Notes: generated from the letters alone by a model not told the origin. 64,000 bases of DNA from Rhodobacteraceae bacterium MED-G08 (GCA_002457055.1 NTKT01000006.1:28016-92015); one strand, 5' to 3'. Positions 27,430 to 37,095 are shown, counted from the first letter of the stretch. Numbers and translations: made by a program.

Positions 27430-29397
27430 TTGACACAACACCAACTGAAAAAATTATTTGAGCCTTTAAATATAAGACAAAAGGTTTTTAAAAATAGAAT
27501 TTTCTCGACTGGGCATATGGCTGTGATGCTTCAAGAGGGCTTCCCAACCGATGATATGATTGCGTACCATGAATCAAAGGCAAAAGGTGGAGCAGCTCTA
27601 ACAATTATAGAAGCGGCGCGCGTACACCCATCGGGAAATTCTGGACGACCCGCAATACGCGCATACGACCCTAGATGTGTTTCTGGATATAAAAAATTGG
27701 TAACCAAGTGCCATAATTATGACTGTCTTGTCTTTGGTCAGCTCACACATCCTGGCCGAGAAATGACAAATTTGGAAGATGGAACTATTCCAGTAGCATA
27801 TGCTCCATCTGCAAGCCCGAACGAACGATTTCATATCATGCCTCGTGAAATGTCAGAACAAATGATTGATGAGATTGTAACAGGTTATAAAATTTCAGCC
27901 CAAAATTTAAGAACAGCCGGGCTCGATGGTATAGAAATTGTTGCATCTCACGGTTATCTTATCGGTCAATTTTTAAATAAAAACGTAAATCAGCGAAAAG
28001 ACAAGTATGGCGGCAATTTTAGAAACAGGTACCGAATTTTAGATCAAATTATTGACGCCGTTAAAGATGGCTCAAGCCATGACATGTTAGTTGGCGTAAG
28101 ATTGTCGGGAAATGAAAAAGAATTCCAAGGGATGGAATTAAAGGGAACACTCGAGCTGATTGAGGAACTAAACAAGAATGAAAGCATAGACTACATTAAT
28201 GTAACAGCGGGAACTTCTGCAGGATTAAAAGGATCAACGCATATAGTTCCTTCAATGCGTTTTGAACCAGGATATACATTACCGCTTTCACAAGCCATTA
28301 AGGATGTCTCAGACAAACCAGTTTTTGTAGCAGGCCGCATTAACACACCCCAACTTGCAGATAAAGCATTGATACAAGGATCGGCAGACATGTGCGGCAT
28401 GACAAGGGCAATAATTTCAGATCCAGAAATGCCCCTCAAAGCAGAAACTGGTAGATTTGATGAGATCATTGCGTGCGTTGGATGTAATCAAGCATGTATA
28501 GGACATATGCTTAATGGGCAGCCTATTTCATGTATTCAACGCCCTGAAACCGGTCGTGAATTGACTTTTAGTCATTTGAGCCCGGCCCCTGAAAAAAAGA
28601 AAATTCTCGTAATAGGAGGCGGCCCAGCAGGAATGAAAGCAACTGCAGTTGCAGCTTCGCGGGGGCATTCAGTAAAATTGATTGAAGCCACCTCTAAGTT
28701 AGGCGGTCAGGTAAATTTGGCAGAACGGCTACCCGGTAGATCCGAATTTGGAGGCATAACGACAAATTTGGAAAATATGTTACGTACAAAGGACGTTGAA
28801 ATTAAGCTGAATACAGAAGCATCTTTACAGCTTATTAGAGAAGAGGCACCAGAAGTTATCATCTTGGCAACAGGTGGAAAATCATTTGAACCAAAAATAG
28901 AGGGCAAAGAAAGTGCTCACGTAGTTACTGCTTGGCAACTATTAGAGGGCAAAGCTAATGTAGGCTCACGAGTAGTAATTGCCGATTGGCGTTGTGACTG
29001 GGTTGGTTTGGGAGTGGCTGAGCTATTAGCACGCCAAGGCTGTCATGTAAGGCTAGCATGCAACGGTATGGTTCCGGGGCAAACTATTAATCAGTATGTC
29101 CGTGATAATTGGCTAGGCACCTTACATAAACTAAATGTAGAAACACTCACTCACTTGAGGTTACGTGGCGTTGACTCTGACGATACTTATTTCCAACACA
29201 CTTTGAGTGAGCAGCCCGTTATTTTAAATGATGTTGATACCCTTGTGACTGCATTTGGTAGTAAAGCCAAAAATACTCTCGAAAAAGACCTCAGAAACAA
29301 AGTTCAATCTGAGCTGTATGTGATTGGTGACGCATTGAGCCCGCGAAGCGTAGAAGAAGCTATTCTCGATGGCCTCAAAACCTCAGCCAAAATATAA
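27430..29397 (+). CDS. OYE-family flavoprotein of the TMADH / dimethylglycine demethylase type
   Basis: A 655-residue enzyme starting at TTG 27430 (GGAAAAGA upstream); no ATG fits the family's LFEPLNIRQKVFKNRI opening. Domains: an N-terminal TIM barrel with FMN (about 1-340); a 4Fe-4S binding segment CVGCNQACIGHML with a fourth Cys in ISCIQRP (about 345-375); and a C-terminal FAD/NAD(P)-type domain (VIGGGPAGM, about 390-655). This architecture is shared by trimethylamine and dimethylamine dehydrogenases, DgcA, stachydrine demethylase Stc2 and 2,4-dienoyl-CoA reductase. The methylamine-rich context favours an N-demethylating role, possibly dimethylglycine, but the substrate is not provable from sequence. 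Confidence 0.75.
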   Translation: MTQHQLKKLFEPLNIRQKVFKNRIFSTGHMAVMLQEGFPTDDMIAYHESKAKGGAALTIIEAARVHPSGNSGRPAIRAYDPRCVSGYKKLVTKCHNYDCLVFGQLTHPGREMTNLEDGTIPVAYAPSASPNERFHIMPREMSEQMIDEIVTGYKISAQNLRTAGLDGIEIVASHGYLIGQFLNKNVNQRKDKYGGNFRNRYRILDQIIDAVKDGSSHDMLVGVRLSGNEKEFQGMELKGTLELIEELNKNESIDYINVTAGTSAGLKGSTHIVPSMRFEPGYTLPLSQAIKDVSDKPVFVAGRINTPQLADKALIQGSADMCGMTRAIISDPEMPLKAETGRFDEIIACVGCNQACIGHMLNGQPISCIQRPETGRELTFSHLSPAPEKKKILVIGGGPAGMKATAVAASRGHSVKLIEATSKLGGQVNLAERLPGRSEFGGITTNLENMLRTKDVEIKLNTEASLQLIREEAPEVIILATGGKSFEPKIEGKESAHVVTAWQLLEGKANVGSRVVIADWRCDWVGLGVAELLARQGCHVRLACNGMVPGQTINQYVRDNWLGTLHKLNVETLTHLRLRGVDSDDTYFQHTLSEQPVILNDVDTLVTAFGSKAKNTLEKDLRNKVQSELYVIGDALSPRSVEEAILDGLKTSAKI

Positions 29398-29414
29398 ACA
29401 CAGTACTTAAACAG

Positions 29415-30419
29415 TTAGCAATACTTCTCAGGACCTATCCACTGTTTGTCAGAATATCTATCACCTTGTGCCCACCCAACTGGAATTACTTCCTCAATTT
29501 GCAACATCTGTTTAGTTGAGAGTTTCAACCGGGCGCCATCACAATGCTCTCGGAAATGTTTAACGGAACGGGTTCCTGGGATTGGAATAATATGTTTGTT
29601 CTTATTCAAAAGCCATGCAATCGCAAGTGTGGCCGCAGCAACCCCATTTTGAGCTGCAAGATCCCTGAATTTTCCCGTAGCTTCAATATTAAAGGTAAGA
29701 TTGGGTTCATTAAAACGTGGATTTTTACTTAACCAATCCATTTTCTCTACTTCAACTGATGAGTGCGGTCTGTCGGTAAGCAAGGATCTGCCCAACGGCG
29801 AAAATGCAACGAGTGCTGTGCCAAGCTCTGCAGTAGTTTGCACTAAACCTAATTCTGGACTTCGTACTGAAAGGGAGTACTCGGACTGAACGGCCGCGAC
29901 ATGATGAATAGATGCCGCTCGCCGCAGTGAGGATGGCGCAATTTCTGAAAATCCAAATGACCGAATTTTCCCTGCTTTTACAAAACTTGCAAGGGTTTCA
30001 GTTACCTCCTCTATAGGAGTATTCTGATCGCGGCGATGGATGTAGTACAGATCAATGCTTTCAACTCCCAAGCGTTTTAAGCTGCCATCCAATTCTTTTT
30101 TCAAATAATCGGGACTGTTGTCGAATTCCGTTTTGCCAGTTTGAATATTGCCTTTAATTCCTACTTTGGTCGCAATCGAGAAAAGAGTGTTTCGTTTTGA
30201 GCCTTGTTTGGCGAGAAAACTACCAATCGCAGCCTCTGATGCTCCACCTCCATAAACGTTTGCCGTATCTATATGCGAAATCCCCTGATCCAAAGCCTCA
30301 GCCAATATCTTATGTGACTCTTGTTCATTCGTAGGGCCATAAAAATTACTAAAAGACATGGCACCTATTCCGATAGCAGATACGTCAGCACCGTATTTAC
30401 CGAGCTTTCTTTTTTCCAT
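29415..30419 (-). CDS. aldo/keto reductase
   Basis: A 334-residue NADPH-dependent aldo/keto reductase. The catalytic tetrad is visible: Asp in HIDTANVYG (about 50), Tyr in the same segment, Lys in IATKVG (about 86) and His in LYYIHRRDQ (about 126). The C-terminal cofactor loop IPIPGTRSVKHF is typical of the YghZ/AKR11-12 type. It converges with the OYE-like gene and lies 135 bases downstream of the SDR gene, so it may be the last gene of the 37-30 kb operon. Substrate unknown. Confidence 0.85.
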   Translation of the reverse strand: MEKRKLGKYGADVSAIGIGAMSFSNFYGPTNEQESHKILAEALDQGISHIDTANVYGGGASEAAIGSFLAKQGSKRNTLFSIATKVGIKGNIQTGKTEFDNSPDYLKKELDGSLKRLGVESIDLYYIHRRDQNTPIEEVTETLASFVKAGKIRSFGFSEIAPSSLRRAASIHHVAAVQSEYSLSVRSPELGLVQTTAELGTALVAFSPLGRSLLTDRPHSSVEVEKMDWLSKNPRFNEPNLTFNIEATGKFRDLAAQNGVAAATLAIAWLLNKNKHIIPIPGTRSVKHFREHCDGARLKLSTKQMLQIEEVIPVGWAQGDRYSDKQWIGPEKYC

Positions 30420-30554
30420 AAGTAAAAATCCTTTTAAACGTCATGGAACATTCTTACCAAAACTACTGTCCCTAAATTAAAAAGAATGGACAAAAATTCA
30501 AGTGGCCTCGGGGGCCAAAACAAACACAAAAGGTGTACTGAAAGTTATTTGAGA

Positions 30555-31346
30555 TCAAAAACGGCCACAATCAACCTTAATTTTATCACCTGTAATTGCA
30601 GAGCTGAGATCGGATGCCAAATATAGAGCAGCCCGTGCCACTTCATCTGGATAAACCCAGCGTTTTAAGGCAGCTACTTCAGTGTAGTTATCACGCGCAA
30701 TCTCTTCTACCGAGCGACCTTCAGCTAATGAGCGACGTTCTAATACGCCGTCCATATTCTCTCCAGCAACTGCACCTGGCAACAAAGCATTTACGCGAAC
30801 ATTATGTTTACCAAGCTCTCTGGCCATTGTTTCCGTTACGCCAACCAAAGCAAATTTACTTGCTACATAGGCAGAGCGCATTGGATAACCCTGCACTCCC
30901 ATAAGCGATGACATATTTATTATGGACCCCGCTTCTTGATCAATCATAATTTTAGCGGCTTCTTGAAGGCAATGCATGGCTCCAACTAAGTTGATGTTGA
31001 GACACTCAACCCAAGCATTCATGTCCACATCTGCTACCTGAGCGATTGGACCTGGGCCACCGGCATTATTCACTAACACATCCACCTTTCCGAAGACTTT
31101 AAGAGCCTCAGTGAACACGTGTTTAACCTGTGCATGATTTGAAACATCGCAAGCTATAGGGTGTCCATTTATTTCGTTGGCCACACTTTTTAAGAGATCA
31201 TTACGACGTCCAGTTACAACTACTTTCGCACCTGCATCTGCAAAAACCTTTGCAGTAGCTTTTCCTATCCCAGATCCACCACCAGTAACAATAGCTACCT
31301 TCCCATCTAAACGGCACAGTTCTTCAACTCTATTCTTCATAATCAT
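30555..31346 (-). CDS. short-chain dehydrogenase/reductase
   Basis: A 263-residue classical SDR. The NAD(P)-binding TGGGSGIG (about 21-28), NNAGG (about 92), catalytic Ser in NMSSLMG (about 144) and YVASK (about 159-163) are all present. It overlaps the downstream end of the FAD oxidase gene by 4 bases (31343-31346), so it belongs to that operon. It probably oxidises or reduces a hydroxy or keto intermediate made by the neighbouring enzymes. Confidence 0.87.
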   Translation of the reverse strand: MIMKNRVEELCRLDGKVAIVTGGGSGIGKATAKVFADAGAKVVVTGRRNDLLKSVANEINGHPIACDVSNHAQVKHVFTEALKVFGKVDVLVNNAGGPGPIAQVADVDMNAWVECLNINLVGAMHCLQEAAKIMIDQEAGSIINMSSLMGVQGYPMRSAYVASKFALVGVTETMARELGKHNVRVNALLPGAVAGENMDGVLERRSLAEGRSVEEIARDNYTEVAALKRWVYPDEVARAALYLASDLSSAITGDKIKVDCGRF

Positions 31347-32437
31347 ACCTCACTAAACTCACGTCCTGGGTCAAACAAAGGCAATTCTGGCTCTTGCCCA
31401 AGAATATAGTCACCCATTAATCTACCCATGTAAGGGCCAATTGTATAACCTCCCCTTACACATCCCAGAACAAAAGCATTTTCAATGCCCGGCAAAGCAC
31501 CAGCAAGTGGATAAAAATCTGGTACATTTGCCTCGAAGCCAACCCAGCTACGTGTCACGCGCGCATTTGAAAGCTCTGGTAACACATGTTGTGCAAGGGA
31601 TAAATTTGGGATTAGCGTTTTTGCTGTAACATTCCCGCGTCCGTCTTGCGGAACTCCCTGTCCCTGCCATCCGCCACCAATGAGAATTGCACCATTGCTT
31701 TTCTGTTTCATGGTTAAAAGTCCAGTTGCGTGACCGACGATACTGGATATAAGAGGAGGCATTCTCTCTGTCACAGACACAGTATTGACACGCGCACGGA
31801 CCGGCAAATCAACACCTAGGTCAGCAGCTATGGGTTTAAGCCAGGCCCCTGCTGCTAAAAGCAGACGCGTTGCGTGGACAGTGCCACAGGAAGTTGTTAA
31901 ATTGAAGCCAGAGCTATTTCTAGTGATTAATTTAACATTGCATTTCTCACGAAATTGTACTTCGTTCTCTTTTAGACGAATGCGATAATATTGACCGGTG
32001 AGTGATGAATTTGCGTAACCATCTTCAGGACAGTAACTTGCAGCCAGAACTTTATGGCTGAGATTTTGCTCCGCAGCTCGCAGTGCATTATTGGACACAA
32101 ATGTAATCGGTGCGCCCGCATCGGCCTTCAAAGCCTGACGTTCGTACAAAAGTTCAGCCTCATGCTCCGTAAAAGCAAGCGTAAAACCTCCCGTCTTTTT
32201 AAATCCAACGGCCTCGCCCATGGCTTCCCATTCACTATGACCTTTGAGCGCGTATGGCATAAGCTTAACACGCTTGATCTGCAGCGATAGTGTTCCCGCA
32301 TTTACCCCTGATGCACCCTGCCCTAAATCCCCCTGATCTAGAACAATTGTTTTCATACCATCTTCAGCGAGTCGTAATGCGGTACTGCAGCCCATAATTC
32401 CACCGCCAACGATGGCTAAATCATAAGTCTTAGTCAT
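31343..32437 (-). CDS. FAD-dependent amino acid oxidase/dehydrogenase (DAO family, LhpB/OoxB-like subunit)
   Basis: A 364-residue DAO-family flavoprotein: dinucleotide motif IVGGGIMGCSTALRLAEDG (about 8-26), a GASGVNAG segment, and the C-terminal GCVRGGYTIGPYMG loop. It overlaps the gene for the larger FAD subunit by 4 bases. DAO-type, OoxA-type and [2Fe-2S] genes in a row are the pattern of D-hydroxyproline dehydrogenase (LhpB/E/F) and opine oxidases. It is probably the substrate-oxidising subunit. The substrate remains unknown. Confidence 0.82.
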   Translation of the reverse strand: MTKTYDLAIVGGGIMGCSTALRLAEDGMKTIVLDQGDLGQGASGVNAGTLSLQIKRVKLMPYALKGHSEWEAMGEAVGFKKTGGFTLAFTEHEAELLYERQALKADAGAPITFVSNNALRAAEQNLSHKVLAASYCPEDGYANSSLTGQYYRIRLKENEVQFREKCNVKLITRNSSGFNLTTSCGTVHATRLLLAAGAWLKPIAADLGVDLPVRARVNTVSVTERMPPLISSIVGHATGLLTMKQKSNGAILIGGGWQGQGVPQDGRGNVTAKTLIPNLSLAQHVLPELSNARVTRSWVGFEANVPDFYPLAGALPGIENAFVLGCVRGGYTIGPYMGRLMGDYILGQEPELPLFDPGREFSEV

Positions 32438-33855
32438 AGCGGAGCGGGTTTCGGTATTTGCAAATCTGTATATTCAAACTCGCCTGAAAGCGCAGATGCC
32501 GAAACAGGCCGCAAAGGAGGTCTAGGTGTGGGTGGTGCAATTTTTTCTTCAGACTGATTTTCCCTATCAGCTATTATTTTGGCTATAGTTGACTGACAGT
32601 ATTTTCCACCGCACGGCCCCATCCCCGCTCTCGATCCAGATTTGACGGCATTGGTTGTAGCCGCGCCTGTTTCAATCTCGTTTTCGATATCACAGCGCCG
32701 CAGACTCTCACATCTACACACGATTGTCTCTTGCGTTATCAATTTTTGAAAGCCCTTCCGCGGTATACTTAAACGAGTCATGGCCATTCCAAACCTTGAT
32801 GCTCGTCGATAGCTATTAAGCAGTGTCGAATTTGAGGAATTGACCTCAGGCCTTATAGACTTTGCAGCAGAAAGTCCTGCTAATTTCCCTTGAATTTCTG
32901 CAGCCGCCGCACCTCTGATACCAGCTCCGTCACCACAGATAAATAATCCGTTAATTTTCGTAATACCGTCTTCCTCAACTTCTGGCACCCACCCACCCAG
33001 TTCAAGTTGATATTTTACATCGATACCCAAAAGTTGAGAGGCATCACTTGCAGCTTGCAAACCATGCCCTGTGCAAACACTGTCTGCTTCTATTAAACGG
33101 GCCGGACCTTTCGGTGACCAATCACTGCTTACCTTGCTGACTTTCACCGAGTGAACTTTGGTTTCTCCATCAATCTGTTTTATAGCATGACGCCAAAAGA
33201 TTGGAATGCCGGCTAGCAGAAGATCTGCAACCCAAACGAAACCACGCCTTAGAAGGTCTGTACGATACGACATGGAAGGCAACGCACGAAGCCAGTCAGC
33301 ACGACTATTTGGCGTTACAATTGCGGCCACCTCACCACCAAGACGTCGTATCTCGCTTGCTACAAAGAACACCAATGGTCCCGTTCCAGAGACAACAGTT
33401 CTTTTGCCAGGTGTGAGCAGATCTCGTTTCATCAATGCGGTTGCCCCCGCCAATCCAATAACGCCAGGCAAGGTCCATCCCGGTGTTGGTTGGACATATT
33501 CTCTTGCTCCCGTGGCTAAAATGAGCACCTTAGCTCCAATCTTTTCTGAGCGCCCATTTATAATGAAATGAAGAACCCATTCGTCCAATTCCCGCTCTAT
33601 TTGCCAAACCTTAGCGTTAGCAATATGTGTTAAATTACTTTCGGCGATGGATACCCGGAGTTTATCGCCATCGATAATTTCAGGCGTCATAGGAGCCGAT
33701 TTAATAGCCTCACTTTTGGCACGCCAAATCTGGCCACCAGGCATTGCTTGCTCGTCTATGATGATTGTATGGCAACCCTGGCTAGCCGCCATAATACCTG
33801 CATTTGCTCCGGCAGGACCAGCACCAATTATTGCGACATCGCAGGTCTTAATCAT
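32434..33855 (-). CDS. FAD/NAD(P)-binding oxidoreductase with C-terminal BFD-like [2Fe-2S] domain (LhpE/OoxA-like)
   Basis: A 473-residue subunit with an N-terminal FAD motif IIGAGPAGANAGIMAA (about 9-24), a second dinucleotide site VVSGTGPLVFFVASEIRRLG (about 155-175), and a Cys-rich C-terminus typical of BFD-like ferredoxin domains: CRCE (about 388) and GPCGGKYCQ (about 420). It accepts electrons from the DAO-family partner. It is translationally coupled to the genes on both sides and lies next to the small [2Fe-2S] protein. Confidence 0.84.
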   Translation of the reverse strand: MIKTCDVAIIGAGPAGANAGIMAASQGCHTIIIDEQAMPGGQIWRAKSEAIKSAPMTPEIIDGDKLRVSIAESNLTHIANAKVWQIERELDEWVLHFIINGRSEKIGAKVLILATGAREYVQPTPGWTLPGVIGLAGATALMKRDLLTPGKRTVVSGTGPLVFFVASEIRRLGGEVAAIVTPNSRADWLRALPSMSYRTDLLRRGFVWVADLLLAGIPIFWRHAIKQIDGETKVHSVKVSKVSSDWSPKGPARLIEADSVCTGHGLQAASDASQLLGIDVKYQLELGGWVPEVEEDGITKINGLFICGDGAGIRGAAAAEIQGKLAGLSAAKSIRPEVNSSNSTLLNSYRRASRFGMAMTRLSIPRKGFQKLITQETIVCRCESLRRCDIENEIETGAATTNAVKSGSRAGMGPCGGKYCQSTIAKIIADRENQSEEKIAPPTPRPPLRPVSASALSGEFEYTDLQIPKPAPL

Positions 33856-33858
33856 GAT

Positions 33859-34149
33859 CTAGTGCCTCAAAGATTGGACAATCAGTCCATCGGTCGCTAT
33901 CGTCTCACAACTTTCGACTAACTTTCCACCGACTGCAACAACGCACTCCTGACATAGACCCATACAGCAAAAAGCTCCGCGGGGCTTGCCATCGGTTGGC
34001 GCATCACGCAAATGGTGTATACCGTTTTTCATCAGCGCAACCAAAATTGTTTCGCCTTTATGGGCTTTTATTAGTTGATCATCAAATTTGAAACAAATCT
34101 CTTCAGCGCGCTTAATCTGGTTGGCGCTATTTGGAATAAGGCGTATCAT
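33859..34149 (-). CDS. small (2Fe-2S)-binding subunit (LhpF/OoxC-like)
   Basis: A 96-residue protein with a plant-ferredoxin-like fold: four Cys in FCCMGLCQECVV (about 60-72) and a final Cys in VESCETI (about 81). It is the third subunit of the amine dehydrogenase encoded here. It overlaps the dapA-like gene by 4 bases and is followed three bases later by the FAD subunit gene. Confidence 0.85.
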   Translation of the reverse strand: MIRLIPNSANQIKRAEEICFKFDDQLIKAHKGETILVALMKNGIHHLRDAPTDGKPRGAFCCMGLCQECVVAVGGKLVESCETIATDGLIVQSLRH

Positions 34150-35045
34150 ACGTAGTGAATACCTAAGCTGTCAAAGCAGCGCTTGATTTTATCAATATCG
34201 GCATCTGTTGCTTGGAGCACCGGATCACGGGGCACACCAGCTGGCTGACCAATTAAATTGAGTGCTGCTTTAAATGCGGCTGGCCAAGTTGCAGTACCCA
34301 TCAAGAGCTCATAAAGTACCGTTAACTGATAATGTGTTTTACGATAGATTTTACCTGGCTTACCAAGCCCAACAGATGCCATTTCTGAAGGAAGCAAATC
34401 TGTAAATTCAGGACCAGTGGCGATAAAACCTTTCGCCCCTAAACCGAAAGCAGGCATGATATAATGACATGGCCCCGTCATTACCGACATCTTATCACCA
34501 AGTCGTTCAAGTAAATGCGTATGATAGAAAAAATCGCGCTGGCTCTCTTTAATCCCTATTACATGGTGATTATTCAGTAGGGTTTCAGTCTGTTCGATTG
34601 TTAGTGAGAAACCCATTCGACGCGGTGAATTGTATAGAACAAGAGGCTTATTAGTTGCCTCGGATACTTTATCAAATCTCGCCATTAATTCTGCCTCAGA
34701 AGCTTTTAAGACGTAGGTTTGCGGCATAGATAGCAACACATCTGCGCCGTTTTCTTCCGCGGCTCTGATATAGGATAGTGAAGCATCGATTGTCGCTGCA
34801 GAAATGCCCATCATAATTGGGACACGGCCCCGAGAAGTATCCTTTGCCAGGCGGACGAGGCGCCCTCGCTCTTCAGCGGAAAGTGCCCAGCTTTCACCAT
34901 TATCACCTGCAATGCAGACGCATGTCGCACCGCGTTTTATAAGAAATTCGAATAAATCAATGAAAGCATCTTCCATTATTTCACCCTTTTTATTATATGG
35001 TGTGGCTATCGCCGGTACATACCCAAATAAATTTTCTTTTTTCAT
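34146..35045 (-). CDS. dihydrodipicolinate synthase (DapA)-family lyase/deaminase
   Basis: Class I aldolase-fold lyase, 299 residues from ATG 35045. A TTG at 35072 inside the SMP-30 gene would add nine residues and lacks a convincing ribosome-binding site. The Schiff-base lysine is in VIGIKESQRD and the catalytic Tyr in LYNSPRRMG (YNxP). In hydroxyproline operons, a DapA-family member (LhpC) next to LhpBEF deaminates pyrroline-4-hydroxy-2-carboxylate. This gene sits in the same relation, so a related deaminase or aldolase role is likely. The usual 2-oxoglutarate semialdehyde dehydrogenase is missing from the operon. Confidence 0.82.
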   Translation of the reverse strand: MKKENLFGYVPAIATPYNKKGEIMEDAFIDLFEFLIKRGATCVCIAGDNGESWALSAEERGRLVRLAKDTSRGRVPIMMGISAATIDASLSYIRAAEENGADVLLSMPQTYVLKASEAELMARFDKVSEATNKPLVLYNSPRRMGFSLTIEQTETLLNNHHVIGIKESQRDFFYHTHLLERLGDKMSVMTGPCHYIMPAFGLGAKGFIATGPEFTDLLPSEMASVGLGKPGKIYRKTHYQLTVLYELLMGTATWPAAFKAALNLIGQPAGVPRDPVLQATDADIDKIKRCFDSLGIHYV

Positions 35046-35053
35046 TTCCCTAC

Positions 35054-35932
35054 TCAAACTGGAATTACGCAACTGAAAACTGAAGCATACTCCGCATCAA
35101 TTATATATAATAACCGAGCATTATTGGGATGAAATGCTACTGAGGTTGTCCAAAGTCCTTCGGGCAATCTGATCTCAGCAAGTCTATCTCCAACTTTATC
35201 AAACAAATAGGAACGCCCTGCTTGTGCTTGAGCAACTGCTAACCATCCCAAAGAGTTGCTAGCCAAACCGTCCGGACCTAAACCACCAGAAAGTTGAATG
35301 AAAGTACCCACCATAGGTTGGCCAGCTTCTGAAAGGCTTGAGGAAAATTGCCAAACCTGATTTGCACGGGTAGCAGCTACGTAAACCAAATTTCTGTCAC
35401 TCGATAGGCAAATACCATTCGAATAAGGTACACAATCAATTAACAATCTTAGAGTTCCCTTTGGACATCGACGATAAACCCGACCACTTGGATTACTAAT
35501 TGAACTCCTGCCACTATCTGTAAACCATAAGCTTCCATCGTCATCAAGGCACATATCTGAGAGACCTAGAAACGGTTGATTATCAACACCATTACTCAAA
35601 ACCTTGAAACTATCATATCCCGTAAATTCGATCAGGCCATGCCTGTGATCGACGGCAATATGCCTCCCGTCTTTAGTAATCCGCATCGAGTGAGGCTCTC
35701 CATCTATTTCATGCATCACCTCCCAGTGACCTTCTGGTGATATTCGAAAAACGCGCCCGTAGGGCACATCGGAAAGCCAAAGATTTTGGTCTACGTCAAA
35801 GAATGCACCTTCAAGAAATGAATGCATTTTATGTCCTGGCCGCGTCATCTCTGCCCAGGGAGACGGTTTGCCACGATGTCGAAAAGATTCTGGAAGTGTG
35901 TACAAGGGAACGGCAGTTAACTCGAGCATCAC
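35054..35932 (-). CDS. SMP-30/gluconolactonase-family hydrolase
   Basis: A 292-residue six-bladed beta-propeller lactonase. It shows EGAFFDVDQNLWLSDVPYGR near the start (Glu metal ligand) and the later blades DDDGSLWFTDSGR, VPYSNGICLSSD and LGPDGLASN, with conserved Asn and Asp metal ligands. It lies between the CoA-transferase gene (4-base overlap) and the DapA-family gene. A lactonase in this operon suggests that a hydroxylated or cyclic intermediate is hydrolysed. Confidence 0.85.
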   Translation of the reverse strand: MMLELTAVPLYTLPESFRHRGKPSPWAEMTRPGHKMHSFLEGAFFDVDQNLWLSDVPYGRVFRISPEGHWEVMHEIDGEPHSMRITKDGRHIAVDHRHGLIEFTGYDSFKVLSNGVDNQPFLGLSDMCLDDDGSLWFTDSGRSSISNPSGRVYRRCPKGTLRLLIDCVPYSNGICLSSDRNLVYVAATRANQVWQFSSSLSEAGQPMVGTFIQLSGGLGPDGLASNSLGWLAVAQAQAGRSYLFDKVGDRLAEIRLPEGLWTTSVAFHPNNARLLYIIDAEYASVFSCVIPV

Positions 35933-37095
35933 TCCACTATCCTCTCCAAAAAAAGCAGATCAATTTCATTTTCATTCATGCCGATCGCCTTTAGTACTTC
36001 TCTACTGTCTTGACCTAAGGTCGGTGGGGCTTTGTTAATTACTGGTCCACCTTGGCTCATTTGAAAGGGGGCAGAAGGCAAACGTATCTCTGAATTTTCA
36101 GAAGTGCTTGTATAATAACCTCGAGTTATGATTTGTTCATCCTTGATCGCCTCCTCAAGAGTCAAAATAGGCTCAGCGGGAATATCCCATTTATCCAGTA
36201 GCTGCTGCCACTTCTCTGTCGGTTCCTGGATAAAGACATTCTTGAGTTCTTTATAAATATCCTCAGAATTTGACCAAACATCATCCCATACTTCCACACC
36301 AGACAATGAGCATATTTCAAAACCCTGTTCCTTTAAGCATTGCGAAAGTTTGCGATACTGAGATGGTTTAAAGGCTCCTAGCATAATAATTCCATCAGCA
36401 GTAGCAAATGGCGAAATGCCTGCCTCTCTAGGTTTCTCCTGCAAAGGCGAGCATTGTTTTGCAGCTACTTCTGGAGCCATTAAGCTAAGCGCAACCTCGA
36501 GCATTGAAGCACTTATGTAGCATCCTTTTCCCGTTCTAGACTTTTGTAACAACGCTGCTGATATGGCAAAAGCAGCGGAATAACCAGCAGCATAATCAAC
36601 GAAAGATAGTCCTGGTTTATTGCCATCTGACTGCGAAATTATACCTGAAGCAGCCTGAATTGTATTATCGTAGGCGCCTTTAAAAGATTTTGGGCCCTCA
36701 TCACCATATCCAGTCATAGAACAATAAACGATACCAGGGTTACGAACGCGTAATTCATCGTACCCAAAACCTAGCTCCTCCATCACGCCTGTTGAATAAT
36801 TTTCCAGAAATACATCAGCACTCTCTACTACTCTTAAAAGAGTTTCACGGCCTGCATCAGTACGTAAATCAATAGCAAGAGATTTCTTATTACCACCTTG
36901 AACTTGATAAGTTAGGCCAAGTCCATTTTTGTTCAGTTCAGCTATTGGGCCCCGGTTTCTGGCGCAATCAGGAGCTTCGGGCATCTCAACTTTAATAACT
37001 TCTGCTCCCAGCAAAGAGAATTGATAACCACAGAAGGGTGCTGCTAGAACCTGAGATACCTCAATCACTTTTATTCCCTGCAACGCGCCTTGCAA
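35929..37095 (-). CDS. class III (CaiB/BaiF family) CoA-transferase
   Basis: A 388-residue formyl-CoA transferase-fold enzyme: GIKVIEVSQVLAAPFCGYQF at the start, the SLAIDLRTDAGRE segment, and the catalytic Asp in LSFVDYAAGYSAA (about 165). First gene of the minus-strand operon running down to the SDR. It would activate a carboxylic acid as CoA ester using another acyl-CoA. It may or may not relate to the carnitine genes further along; CaiB itself is in the family, but the link is not supported by position. Confidence 0.87.
   Translation of the reverse strand: MQGALQGIKVIEVSQVLAAPFCGYQFSLLGAEVIKVEMPEAPDCARNRGPIAELNKNGLGLTYQVQGGNKKSLAIDLRTDAGRETLLRVVESADVFLENYSTGVMEELGFGYDELRVRNPGIVYCSMTGYGDEGPKSFKGAYDNTIQAASGIISQSDGNKPGLSFVDYAAGYSAAFAISAALLQKSRTGKGCYISASMLEVALSLMAPEVAAKQCSPLQEKPREAGISPFATADGIIMLGAFKPSQYRKLSQCLKEQGFEICSLSGVEVWDDVWSNSEDIYKELKNVFIQEPTEKWQQLLDKWDIPAEPILTLEEAIKDEQIITRGYYTSTSENSEIRLPSAPFQMSQGGPVINKAPPTLGQDSREVLKAIGMNENEIDLLFLERIVE

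Noticed and set aside
30480..30540. Possible terminator hairpin TGGCC-tcggg-GGCCA between the AKR and SDR genes
   Set aside because: Only five pairs and no U-run on either strand; too weak to list.
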